From: Actinomycetota bacterium
GTDB taxonomy: Bacteria > Actinomycetota > Thermoleophilia > UBA2241
Direction: 5' to 3'
DNA length: 9,569 nt
NCBI GenBank assembly: GCA_026392265.1
Contig: JAPLCL010000200.1
Location: forward strand, 1-9,569
This document shows, one piece after another, positions 1 to 5,950 of the stretch. A program made the position numbers and the translations under genes. The stretch's first letter is position 1. Each line of letters starts with the position of its first letter. The notes under the pieces are model-generated. The model saw only the letters and a list, made by a program, of their open reading frames with translations, had not been told where the DNA came from and did not search any database.

Positions 1-955
1 GCGCAGCCCGAGCGGCGCCTTCTCCGAGGACGAGCGCGTCGACCCCTGGCACGTCGCCTTTCTGGTGCGCGCGGAGGAGGGCGGCGCGGGCGCCGCCGGC
101 GACGCCGCCGGCCCCATCCCGCGCTGGGTCCGCCTGCTCCACCGTGCCCTCTCCGGCGCCGTGACCGTCGACAACATGGACTACGTGCGGCGCGACGCGT
201 ACATGTGTGGCGTCGCTCTTGGCCCCGTCGATGTCGAGCGGCTGATCTACTACACCTTCTGCACCGCCGACGGCCTCACGTTCCACAAGCGCGCCCTCAG
301 CGCCCTGCGCGCCTTCCTCAACGCGCGCTTCTACATGTACGAGAACGTGTACTTCCACCGCGTCGGTCACGCTATCGACCTGCACCTGCACGAGATCTTC
401 CGGCCCACGATGAAGCTGGTGTTGCCGGTGAGCCCTCTGGACGACCTGGCCGCCTACCGGCGCCTCACGGAGTGGTCGCTGTTCACGACCGTCGAGGGCT
501 GGCTCGACGAGCCGCTGGGCAGCGAGCGGCGCGAGCTGGCCGGGCAGTGGCAGTCCATCATCCACCGTCACGTGAAGTACAGCATGGTGTACGAGCACCA
601 CGTGGAGCGGCAGCAGCCGCTGCCCGCGGCGCGCGACCTCACGACTGAGGAGTTCCGCGCCGCCATCGTGCAGCGGCTGCCGGGTCCGCTCAAGGGCATC
701 GAGTTCGTCGTCGACATCGCCTCGCAGGACCCACGGCCTCTCAATCCACTGGTCGGGCCCAAGCGCATCGCCGTGTACGACCCCGCCACCGACGCCATCG
801 AGGAGCAGCTGCTCAGCGGCATCCTCGAGTTCGTGCCGGCCAAAGCGCATCTCTACCGCGTGTTCGCGATCGGCCGCGAGCACGAGCGCGAGCTCGCGCT
901 CGCGGCCAAGGGCGCGCTCGAAGACGCCGAGCCTCAGAGTCTCACGAACCTGTAG
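1..955 (+). CDS. HD-superfamily phosphohydrolase (SAMHD1/dGTPase-like), C-terminal part, cut by left edge
   Basis: The reading frame is open from base 2 with no stop, so the gene begins outside the window; the GTG at 65 is inside the protein and is not its start. About 317 residues are visible. The segment around nt 155-225 reads GAVTVDNMDYVRRDAYMCGV. It matches the conserved D-x-MDYLxRD-x-YxxGV block of SAMHD1/YwfO-type HD phosphohydrolases, where the Asp and Arg lie near the metal and phosphate site. It is followed by the family's usual alpha-helical half with Tyr/Phe-rich helices (FLNARFYMYENVYFHRVGHA) and a low-complexity end. The catalytic H...HD residues should lie upstream and cannot be seen. 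Such enzymes hydrolyse nucleotides (often dNTPs) or other phosphate esters; the substrate here is unknown. The gene ends at TAG 953-955 and converges on fumC. I am sure of the superfamily and unsure of the substrate. Confidence 0.82.
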   Translation, partial: RSPSGAFSEDERVDPWHVAFLVRAEEGGAGAAGDAAGPIPRWVRLLHRALSGAVTVDNMDYVRRDAYMCGVALGPVDVERLIYYTFCTADGLTFHKRALSALRAFLNARFYMYENVYFHRVGHAIDLHLHEIFRPTMKLVLPVSPLDDLAAYRRLTEWSLFTTVEGWLDEPLGSERRELAGQWQSIIHRHVKYSMVYEHHVERQQPLPAARDLTTEEFRAAIVQRLPGPLKGIEFVVDIASQDPRPLNPLVGPKRIAVYDPATDAIEEQLLSGILEFVPAKAHLYRVFAIGREHERELALAAKGALEDAEPQSLTNL

Positions 956-966
956 GCGCGAAGTAC

Positions 967-985
967 GGCGGAGGGACGGTCCGCC
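967..985. terminator. Possible short terminator hairpin between convergent genes
   Basis: A perfect 6-bp inverted repeat, GGCGGA (967-972) and TCCGCC (980-985), has a 7-nt loop. It sits in the 42-nt gap between the HD gene stop and the fumC stop, where a shared terminator is expected. There is no T-tract on either side, so this is a weak call from position and symmetry only. Confidence 0.25.
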
Positions 986-997
986 TGTGGGGTCCGC

Positions 998-2404
998 CTA
1001 CGTGTCGAGCGGGCCCGTCATGTCTTCGGGACGCACCCACGCGTCGAACTGCGCGGCCGTGACGTAGCCCAGGCCGAGCGCCGCCTCTTTCAGTGAGAGG
1101 CCTGCGTGATGTGCTTTCTGGGCGATCTGCGCCGCCCTTTCGTAGCCGATGTGCGGGCTGAGGGCCGTGACCAGCATCAGGGACCCGTCGAGATGCCTAC
1201 GGATGACGGTGAGGTCGGGCTCGAGGCCGCGCGCGCAGAAGCGTTCAAAGGCGCGCGCGGCGTCCGCCAGCAGGGCGGCCGACTCGAGCAGGTTGTGCAG
1301 CATCACCGGCTTGTAGACGTTGAGCTGGAAGGTGCCCTGCGACCCGGCAAAGGCCACCGCCGTGTCGTTGCCGTACACCTGCACGGCGACCTGGGTGAGT
1401 GCCTCGGCCTGCGTGGGGTTCACCTTACCCGGCATGATCGACGAGCCCGGTTCGTTCTCGGGGATGCGCAGCTCGCTGATGCCGGCGCGCGGCCCCGAAG
1501 CGTACAGGCGCACGTCGTTGGCGATCTTCATGAGGTCGCCGGCGAGCGTGCGCAGGGCCGCGCTGGCGTTGACGACGGCGTCGTGCGCCGACAGCGCGGC
1601 GAAGAAGTCGGCGGCCGGCCGGAAGGGCTTGCCGGTGAGCTCGCCGATGTGCCGCGCGGCCGTCTCGGCGAAACGCGCGTGCGTGTTCATACCGGTGCCC
1701 ACGGCGGTGCCGCCGAGCGCGAGCTCGTACAGGGCCGGGAGCGTGCCGCGGACCGTGGCGAGGGCCTGGTCGAGCTGGGCGACCCAGCCGCCGAGCACGT
1801 GCCCGAGCGTGAGCGGCGTGGCGTCCTGCAAGTGGGTGCGGCCGACCATCACCACGCCGGCGAACTCCTCCGCCTTGCCGTGCAGCGTGTCGCGCAGCTC
1901 GGTGATCGCCGGGATGAGCACGTCCTCGAGCTGCGCCACTGCCGCGATGTGCATGACGGCCGGGAAGGTGTCGTTGCTGGACTGCCCCAGGTTGACATCG
2001 TCGTTGGGATGGATCGGCCGGCCGGTGCCCCTTTCGGAGCCGGCCAGCTCGTCGGCGCGGTTGGCGATCACCTCGTTGGCGTTCATGTTGCTCTGCGTGC
2101 CGGAGCCCGTCTGGAAGACGACCAGGGGGAACTCGGCGTCGAGAGCGCCGTCCATGACTTCCTGAGCGGCGCGGACGATGAGCGCGGCCTTGCCCTGCGG
2201 CAGCAGGCCGAGCTCGGCATTGGCCCTCGCCGCCGCCAGCTTGAGGAGGCCGAGCGCGCGGATCACCGGGCGGCCCCAGCGGAACCTTTCGGTGCCGATG
2301 GGAAAGTGCTCCACGGCGCGCTGCGTCTGCGCCCCCCAGTAGTGCTCAGCCGGGACGCGCACGTCGCCCATACTGTCGTGCTCGATGCGCCACTCGTCGC
2401 TCAT
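998..2404 (-). CDS. fumC: Fumarate hydratase, class II
   Basis: Cytosolic TCA-cycle enzyme that interconverts fumarate and L-malate; iron-independent homotetramer. The 468-residue length is normal for FumC. In order: N-terminal WRIEHDSMGDVRVP (5-18); SGTQSNMN (101-108) of the active site; HPNDDVN (132-138), matching the second (B-site) region; GQSSNDTFP (140-148); GRTHLQDATPLTLG (188-201) with the catalytic His191; and the superfamily signature GSSIMPGKVNP (320-330) with the catalytic Ser loop. KVNP followed by TQAEA, with the HPNDDVN block, favours fumarase over aspartase. I chose the ATG at 2404 because MSDEWRIEHDSMG is the usual fumarase beginning. An in-frame extension to 2518 adds 38 residues that look unlike the family and would run over the divergent gene. 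No clear Shine-Dalgarno precedes the ATG, but a TAGTGT -10-like element does. The gene is flanked by unrelated genes. Confidence 0.97.
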   Translation of the reverse strand: MSDEWRIEHDSMGDVRVPAEHYWGAQTQRAVEHFPIGTERFRWGRPVIRALGLLKLAAARANAELGLLPQGKAALIVRAAQEVMDGALDAEFPLVVFQTGSGTQSNMNANEVIANRADELAGSERGTGRPIHPNDDVNLGQSSNDTFPAVMHIAAVAQLEDVLIPAITELRDTLHGKAEEFAGVVMVGRTHLQDATPLTLGHVLGGWVAQLDQALATVRGTLPALYELALGGTAVGTGMNTHARFAETAARHIGELTGKPFRPAADFFAALSAHDAVVNASAALRTLAGDLMKIANDVRLYASGPRAGISELRIPENEPGSSIMPGKVNPTQAEALTQVAVQVYGNDTAVAFAGSQGTFQLNVYKPVMLHNLLESAALLADAARAFERFCARGLEPDLTVIRRHLDGSLMLVTALSPHIGYERAAQIAQKAHHAGLSLKEAALGLGYVTAAQFDAWVRPEDMTGPLDT

Positions 2405-2411
2405 GGCGGTA

Positions 2412-2417
2412 ACACTA
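2412..2417 (-). promoter_or_regulatory. Putative -10 element of fumC (leaderless)
   Basis: On the minus strand TAGTGT lies 7 nt before the fumC ATG. It fits the TANNNT pattern of actinobacterial -10 boxes. Transcription would begin about at the A of the start codon, which agrees with the lack of a Shine-Dalgarno. I see no good -35 at 16-18 nt spacing. Confidence 0.4.
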
Positions 2418-2510
2418 CCCGCTTGATCGCGAACGTAGTGCGGACGGCCCGTCGAGCCCGCGCTCGCGGCGCGTCGACTGGAGATGCGGCGTCGCGGGAA
2501 TGAGCAGGCC

Positions 2511-2882
2511 ATGACCACCGAGGCAGCAGCCAGGGAGCTCCGCGAGGAGCTCCGCGAGATCGCCGCCGTGGAGGGCTGCGCCGGCTGCGAGTGCCTGCTC
2601 GGCGTCGCCGCGCAGGCACTCGCCGATCTGCGCCGCCTGCCCGGCGACGAGGCGCGCGACGCCGAGGCCGACGTACGGCGCCTGCTGGCCGCGGGCAGGC
2701 AGGCGCCGCACGGCTGTCTGGAGTGCGACCCTTGTCTGCCCGTGGAGCCGTACCGGCGCTTTCGCGCCGCGCTGGCGGCCGCCGGCGCGGCTCAATCCGC
2801 TGCGGCCGGCGACGCGGGCCACGACCGGGTCGAGGCCGGTCCCGGCGGCTGCCCGGGCTGCGGCTGCGACGGCTGCGGCTGA
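2511..2882 (+). CDS. Small ten-cysteine protein, probable metal- or Fe-S-binding, unknown function
   Basis: This 123-residue protein is not one I recognise. It has ten cysteines in three groups: C23xxC26xC28, C69xxC72xxC75 (preceded by His68) and C114xxC117xC119xxC122 at the extreme C-terminus. Residues 1-20 and 31-62 look helical and charged. Residues 90-112 are an Ala/Gly-rich linker leading to the Cys/Gly tail. The spacing suggests zinc or Fe-S binding, but no known family motif is complete: the middle group has a ferredoxin-like CxxCxxC and a Pro soon after, without the fourth cysteine at the usual spacing. I chose ATG 2511 because MTTEAAARELREEL starts cleanly; an in-frame ATG at 2484 would add nine residues. 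Neither start has a well-spaced ribosome site, so the start is uncertain. It is divergent from fumC (106-nt gap) and followed by an 89-nt gap. Opposite-strand frames here are Arg/Pro-rich shadows, so this frame is the coding one. Confidence 0.68.
   Translation: MTTEAAARELREELREIAAVEGCAGCECLLGVAAQALADLRRLPGDEARDAEADVRRLLAAGRQAPHGCLECDPCLPVEPYRRFRAALAAAGAAQSAAAGDAGHDRVEAGPGGCPGCGCDGCG
2534..2553 (+). other. 8-bp hairpin with GCGA tetraloop near the start of the ten-cysteine gene
   Basis: GGAGCTCC (2534-2541), GCGA (2542-2545) and GGAGCTCC (2546-2553) form a perfect 8-bp stem closed by a GNRA-type tetraloop, 23 nt after the proposed start ATG. The same bases also make a direct repeat of gagctccgcgag (2535-2546 and 2547-2558), which encodes a repeated Leu-Arg-Glu-Glu segment. 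A role in translation is only inference. Confidence 0.4.
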
Positions 2883-2933
2883 ACGCCCGCCGGCTACCTC
2901 TTGTCGCGCCTTGTCGCGCGCTCATGCAGACAC

Positions 2934-2962
2934 TGGTCACCGGGCGCGTCTTCGGATAGCGT
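2934..2962 (+). promoter_or_regulatory. Putative promoter of the Trp-rich gene and the operon behind it
   Basis: TGGTCA (2934-2939; 4 of 6 to TTGACA), a 17-nt spacer and TAGCGT (2957-2962; TANNNT-type -10). Transcription would begin at about 2969, giving a leader of about 3 nt before ATG 2972. The -10 is identical to that of the cardiolipin synthase promoter. Confidence 0.42.
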
Positions 2963-2971
2963 GACGGGGAC

Positions 2972-3358
2972 ATGAGCATCTTTACGAAAGCGTTCAACAA
3001 GCTCGGGAGGTACGACGATCTGGCGGCGCGCTTCCCCGGCGGGCCGGAGCCACAGGGCGCGCGCTGGGAGCGGCGCTGTGTCCAGTTCGGGCGCAGCATG
3101 CGCTACGACTGGTGCGTCACCATCATCGTGGCGCAGGACGGTCTGTGGCTGCAGGCGCGTCCGCCGGCGCAGGGCGTCCAGGCGGCGATCTTCGTGCCTT
3201 GGGCCGAGATCCGCGACGTGCGCTCGGTCCTGCTCTACTGGCGCAAAGCGGTGTGTCTGACCTGCGGCGAGCCGCCGGCCGGCACGATCACCGTGTGGCA
3301 GCCGGTGTGGGACGCGGCGGGGCCCCTTTGGCAGGCCGCGTGGCAGACCGCGCCGTAA
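2972..3358 (+). CDS. Trp-rich small hypothetical protein upstream of membrane protein
   Basis: This is a 128-residue protein of no family I can name. It has nine tryptophans (32, 47, 59, 77, 90, 109, 113, 120, 124) and four cysteines (36, 48, 95, 98), the last two forming CLTC. The middle reads as alternating beta strands (WCVTIIVAQDGLWLQAR, AAIFVPWAEIRDVRSV, GTITVWQ). This resembles small PH-like or beta-sandwich proteins with an 'I.(V/I)PW.(E/D)I' strand, but that is a loose likeness. There is no signal peptide and no membrane helix. ATG 2972 is preceded by GGGG three bases upstream and by a promoter-like element at 2934-2962. The last 19 nt overlap the likely GTG start of the next gene, which suggests coupled translation and a role linked to that membrane protein. 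Confidence 0.72.
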   Translation: MSIFTKAFNKLGRYDDLAARFPGGPEPQGARWERRCVQFGRSMRYDWCVTIIVAQDGLWLQARPPAQGVQAAIFVPWAEIRDVRSVLLYWRKAVCLTCGEPPAGTITVWQPVWDAAGPLWQAAWQTAP

Positions 3359-4437
3359 GGGGTGCTCCGGGCGCTCCGCCGGAGGCGGCGGTCGCGGCGC
3401 TCGAGCGGCGCCGCTGGCCGCTCAGGGTCATCGTCCTGCGCGTCGCCTTCCTCGTCCTGGCGCTCATCGGCCTGTACGTCGTGTGGCCGAGCCTCATGGA
3501 CATCGTCTCCTCGTGGCCGCGCCTGCGGATCATCGAACCCGGCTGGTATGCGGCCATGGTCGCCGCCGTCGTCGGCAGCTTCTTCTGCGTGTGGGTGCTC
3601 TACCGCGTCGTGCTGCACGTGCGCAGCTGGTTCGTGATCGGCGCGTCGCAGCTGGCCAGCAGCGCGTTCGGGCGCATCGTGCCCGGCGGAGCGGCGTCGG
3701 CCGGGGCACTTCAATACCAGATGCTCGTGCAGGCCGGCGCGCGCGGTGGCCGCGTGGCGACGGGGATCACGGCGGTCAGTATCATCAGCGCGGGCACGAT
3801 CCTGGCGCTGCCGCTGTTCGCCATCCCCCTCTTCTTCGGGGCGATCCCCCTCGAGAGCACGCTTCGTCGGGTGGCGCTCCTTGGTCTGGGTATGCTCATC
3901 GTCGCGGTCGCCTTTGCCGTCCTCGTGCTCGCCACGGACAAGCCGCTGGCGTTTCTCGGCCGCGTGCTCGACCGCCTGAGCGCGCTGATCCGCCGCAAGC
4001 ACCCGCGGCCCACGGGCTTCGGCGAGCGCATCCTGCACGAGCGCGACGTGGTGCGCTCTGTGCTGGGCCGTGCCTGGTGGCAGGCGCTCATCGCCGCCCT
4101 CGGTCAGAGAGCCTTCGATTTCGCGGCGCTTCTCCTGGCGCTGTATGCCTCCGGAGCCCGCGTGTCGCCGCTGCTCGTCCTGCTGGCCTACGCCGTGGCG
4201 CAGATCCTCATGATCATCCCCATCACGCCTGGCGGGATCGGCTTCGTGGAGCTCGGCCTGGTCGGCTTTCTCGGCCTGGCCGGCGTGGAGGCGGGGCCGG
4301 CGGTCCTCGCCACGCTGGCGTATCGCCTGGTGTCGTACTGGCTACCGCTGCCGATCGGGGCTGGGGCCTATGCGTGGTTCTCGCGGCGGTATGGGAGCGG
4401 CGCACACGCCGCCGTGCCGCCGCCGCGTCCGTCCTGA
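3340..4437 (+). CDS. LPG-synthase transmembrane-region (UPF0104 / flippase-like) integral membrane protein, copy A
   Basis: Multi-span inner-membrane protein, 365 residues from GTG 3340. It belongs to the lysylphosphatidylglycerol synthase TM-region family (the flippase half of MprF, without the C-terminal aminoacyl-transferase domain). Hydrophobic helices lie near residues 28-50, 68-95, 141-168, 175-198, 247-270, 276-296, 300-325 and 330-347. Family motifs are GRIVPGG (111-117) and ITPGGIGFVE (295-304), followed by YRLVSYWLPLP (328-338). Members without the synthetase half are often annotated only by this domain; they may move lipids or lipid-linked molecules, but the substrate is unknown. 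The frame is open upstream into the previous gene. GTG 3340 was chosen because it gives an N-terminus of the same length as the paralogue at 4870-5931, with an AGG 4 nt upstream; another GTG or TTG further up is possible. It overlaps the Trp-rich gene by 19 nt and is followed by the ygbA-like gene after 45 nt. Confidence 0.88.
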   Translation: MADRAVRGAPGAPPEAAVAALERRRWPLRVIVLRVAFLVLALIGLYVVWPSLMDIVSSWPRLRIIEPGWYAAMVAAVVGSFFCVWVLYRVVLHVRSWFVIGASQLASSAFGRIVPGGAASAGALQYQMLVQAGARGGRVATGITAVSIISAGTILALPLFAIPLFFGAIPLESTLRRVALLGLGMLIVAVAFAVLVLATDKPLAFLGRVLDRLSALIRRKHPRPTGFGERILHERDVVRSVLGRAWWQALIAALGQRAFDFAALLLALYASGARVSPLLVLLAYAVAQILMIIPITPGGIGFVELGLVGFLGLAGVEAGPAVLATLAYRLVSYWLPLPIGAGAYAWFSRRYGSGAHAAVPPPRPS

Positions 4438-4470
4438 CCAGAGTCAAGGCGTCTGTGCCCGTGGCTGGGG

Positions 4471-4476
4471 TATCAC
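4471..4476 (+). promoter_or_regulatory. Possible -10 element of the ygbA-like gene (leaderless)
   Basis: TATCAC, followed by T, lies 6 nt before ATG 4483. The spacing would place the transcript start at or near the ATG. No -35 is visible at 16-18 nt and no NsrR-like palindrome is evident, so the gene may instead be read through from the upstream operon. Confidence 0.25.
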
Positions 4477-4482
4477 TGTCGC

Positions 4483-4836
4483 ATGAGCAACGTCCGCCCG
4501 CCCAGACGGCTCGCGCGCGAAGAGCGCACCATCGCCGTGATGATCGCCATGTACTGCGGCGACCAGCACGGCGATGGAGGCCCGCGCGACGCGGGCGGGC
4601 TCTGCCCCGACTGCGCGGAACTGATGGCCTACGCGCGCCTGCGCCTGGACAAGTGCCGGTATGGCGCCGGCAAGCCGGCCTGCACCTCGTGTCCGACGCA
4701 CTGCTATAGGCCGGCCCTCCGCGAGCGCGTGCGCGAGGTCATGCGCTACAGCGGGCCGCGCATGATCAAGGCGCACCCCGTCCTCGCGGTCGCGCATCTG
4801 GTGGACGGGCGCCGCAAAGCGCCCGACCAGGACTGA
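4483..4836 (+). CDS. YgbA / nitrous oxide-stimulated promoter family protein
   Basis: A 117-residue cysteine-rich protein of the YgbA_NO family. The pattern is complete: MYC-x3-H (23-29), LCPDCAELMAYARLRLDKC (40-58), CTSCPTHCY (67-75), then RERVREVMRYSGPRM (80-94) and a conserved HP (98-99). Seven cysteines (25, 41, 44, 58, 67, 70, 74) plus histidines could bind a metal or Fe-S centre. The E. coli homologue is in the NO-responsive NsrR regulon and is linked to nitrosative stress; its biochemical activity is not settled to my knowledge. The length matches the family. No Shine-Dalgarno is apparent before the ATG, and a TATCAC element 6 nt upstream hints at a leaderless transcript. It lies 45 nt after the copy A membrane gene and converges on copy B. 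Family assignment is strong; function in this organism is unknown. Confidence 0.9.
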   Translation: MSNVRPPRRLAREERTIAVMIAMYCGDQHGDGGPRDAGGLCPDCAELMAYARLRLDKCRYGAGKPACTSCPTHCYRPALRERVREVMRYSGPRMIKAHPVLAVAHLVDGRRKAPDQD

Positions 4837-4850
4837 GGCGCGGTCTGGGA

Positions 4851-4864
4851 GGCGGCGCGCCGCC
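4851..4864. terminator. Palindrome between convergent genes, possible bidirectional terminator
   Basis: GGCGGCGCGCCGCC is a perfect 14-nt palindrome in the 33-nt gap between the ygbA-like stop (4836) and the copy B stop (4870). As a hairpin it would have a 5-bp GC stem and a 4-nt loop. There is no T-tract, so the call rests on symmetry and position. Confidence 0.3.
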
Positions 4865-4869
4865 GCGCG

Positions 4870-5931
4870 TCAGGCGCCGGCCGCTTCGCCGCGCCGCCGG
4901 CCGTACCGCCGCTCGTGCAGCAAGTACGCCACGGCGCCGGTGGGCATGGGCAGCCAGTACGACGCGAGCCTGTAGACGAGCGTCGCGAGCAGCGCCTGGT
5001 CGGCGCCGATGCCGGCCAGGCCCAAGGTGCCGATGAGGCCGGCCTCGACGAAGCCAAGGCCGCCCGGCGTGATGGGGATCATACCGAGGAAGGCGGCTAC
5101 CACGTAGGCGAGCAACACCACCGAGGCGCGCGGCTCGGCACCCACGGCCGCGAGGGCGATGAGCAGCGCCGTGAGGTCGAGGAGCCAGTTGCCGGCGCTG
5201 TAGAGCAGCGCCTTCCACCAGCCGGCGCCGAGTACCCTGCGGATCAGGTCGCGCTCGTCGACGAGGCGCGCCGGGAGGCCCGCCAGCGGCGGGCGCCGGC
5301 GCAGTACGCGGTTGCGCGCCCGCTCGAGCAAGCCACCGAGCCAGAGCAGGGGCCGGTCGGCGAACAGCAGGAGCGCCCCGCCGGCCATCGCCACCAGGCA
5401 CACGACCACGGCGATCGAGCCGGCGCGGAACAGGTTGTGCTCGACCGACGCGCCGGTGATCAGGATGGCGACGATACTGATCGCCGGAAGGCCGAGCAGC
5501 GTCGCCGTCGAGATCAGCGAGACGGCGGTGACGCTGGTAGCGGCACGGGCGGGCGCGATGCCGGCCGTACTTAGCATGTCGAACTGCATCGCCCCGCCGG
5601 CCGCCGCCCCGCCGGGGACGATGCGGCTGAAGGCGTTGCCCGCGAGCTGCGCAGTAGCGATGGGGAACCACGGCTTTACATCGAGCGCAAGCCGGAGCAG
5701 CGCCCACATACAGACGAAGCTGACCGCCTCGGCGACGACGAGGGGAATGCCCCACAGCGGGCTGACGGTTGCGAGCATGGGTCCGGCCGAGAACACCTTG
5801 GCGAGGTTGGGCCACACGACGTAGAGGCCCGCGGCGGTGACGCCCAGCACCACGACGCGCTTGAGGATGGCGTGGCGCGGCCGCGAGCGCACCGCCTTGA
5901 CCTCGGGATGGGTGTCGTCGTGCGGCGGCAT
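4870..5931 (-). CDS. LPG-synthase transmembrane-region (UPF0104 / flippase-like) integral membrane protein, copy B
   Basis: A 353-residue multi-span membrane protein clearly homologous along its whole length to copy A (3340-4437). Shared landmarks include GLYVVWP (35-41), FSRIVPGGAA (101-110), ITPGGLGFVEAGL (287-299) and YRLASYWLPMP (320-330). Hydrophobic helices lie near 24-45, 60-84, 132-158, 169-192, 239-262, 270-286, 290-311 and 315-338. The N-terminal 23 residues are polar and the C-terminus is Arg-rich, which suggests cytoplasmic ends. There is no aminoacyl-transferase domain, so it is not a complete MprF. The ATG at 5931 lies 19 nt after the stop of the cardiolipin synthase, so the two very likely share a transcript. 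No strong Shine-Dalgarno is adjacent (GAGGCGG lies rather far upstream). A role in moving or organising phospholipids is an inference from the family and from the cls neighbour. Confidence 0.9.
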   Translation of the reverse strand: MPPHDDTHPEVKAVRSRPRHAILKRVVVLGVTAAGLYVVWPNLAKVFSAGPMLATVSPLWGIPLVVAEAVSFVCMWALLRLALDVKPWFPIATAQLAGNAFSRIVPGGAAAGGAMQFDMLSTAGIAPARAATSVTAVSLISTATLLGLPAISIVAILITGASVEHNLFRAGSIAVVVCLVAMAGGALLLFADRPLLWLGGLLERARNRVLRRRPPLAGLPARLVDERDLIRRVLGAGWWKALLYSAGNWLLDLTALLIALAAVGAEPRASVVLLAYVVAAFLGMIPITPGGLGFVEAGLIGTLGLAGIGADQALLATLVYRLASYWLPMPTGAVAYLLHERRYGRRRGEAAGA

Positions 5932-5950
5932 GGCGCTGGCGTCAACCGCC

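Noticed and set aside
1106..2503. Long plus-strand open frame opposite fumC
   Set aside because: It is the complementary shadow of a clearly recognised fumarase, with Val/Gly/Arg-rich composition and no family resemblance.
2405..2518. 38-residue N-terminal extension of fumC
   Set aside because: The family's usual start is MSDEW at 2404; the extension is Arg/Ser-rich, would overlap the divergent gene, and would cover the -10 element.
2401..3099. Minus-strand open frame of 232 codons across the ten-cysteine gene
   Set aside because: Arg/Pro low-complexity composition typical of a high-GC shadow frame; it would also overlap fumC's start.
3112..3339. Upstream part of the copy A frame
   Set aside because: It lies inside the Trp-rich gene in another phase, reads as Arg/Ala-rich shadow, and the paralogue has no matching extension.
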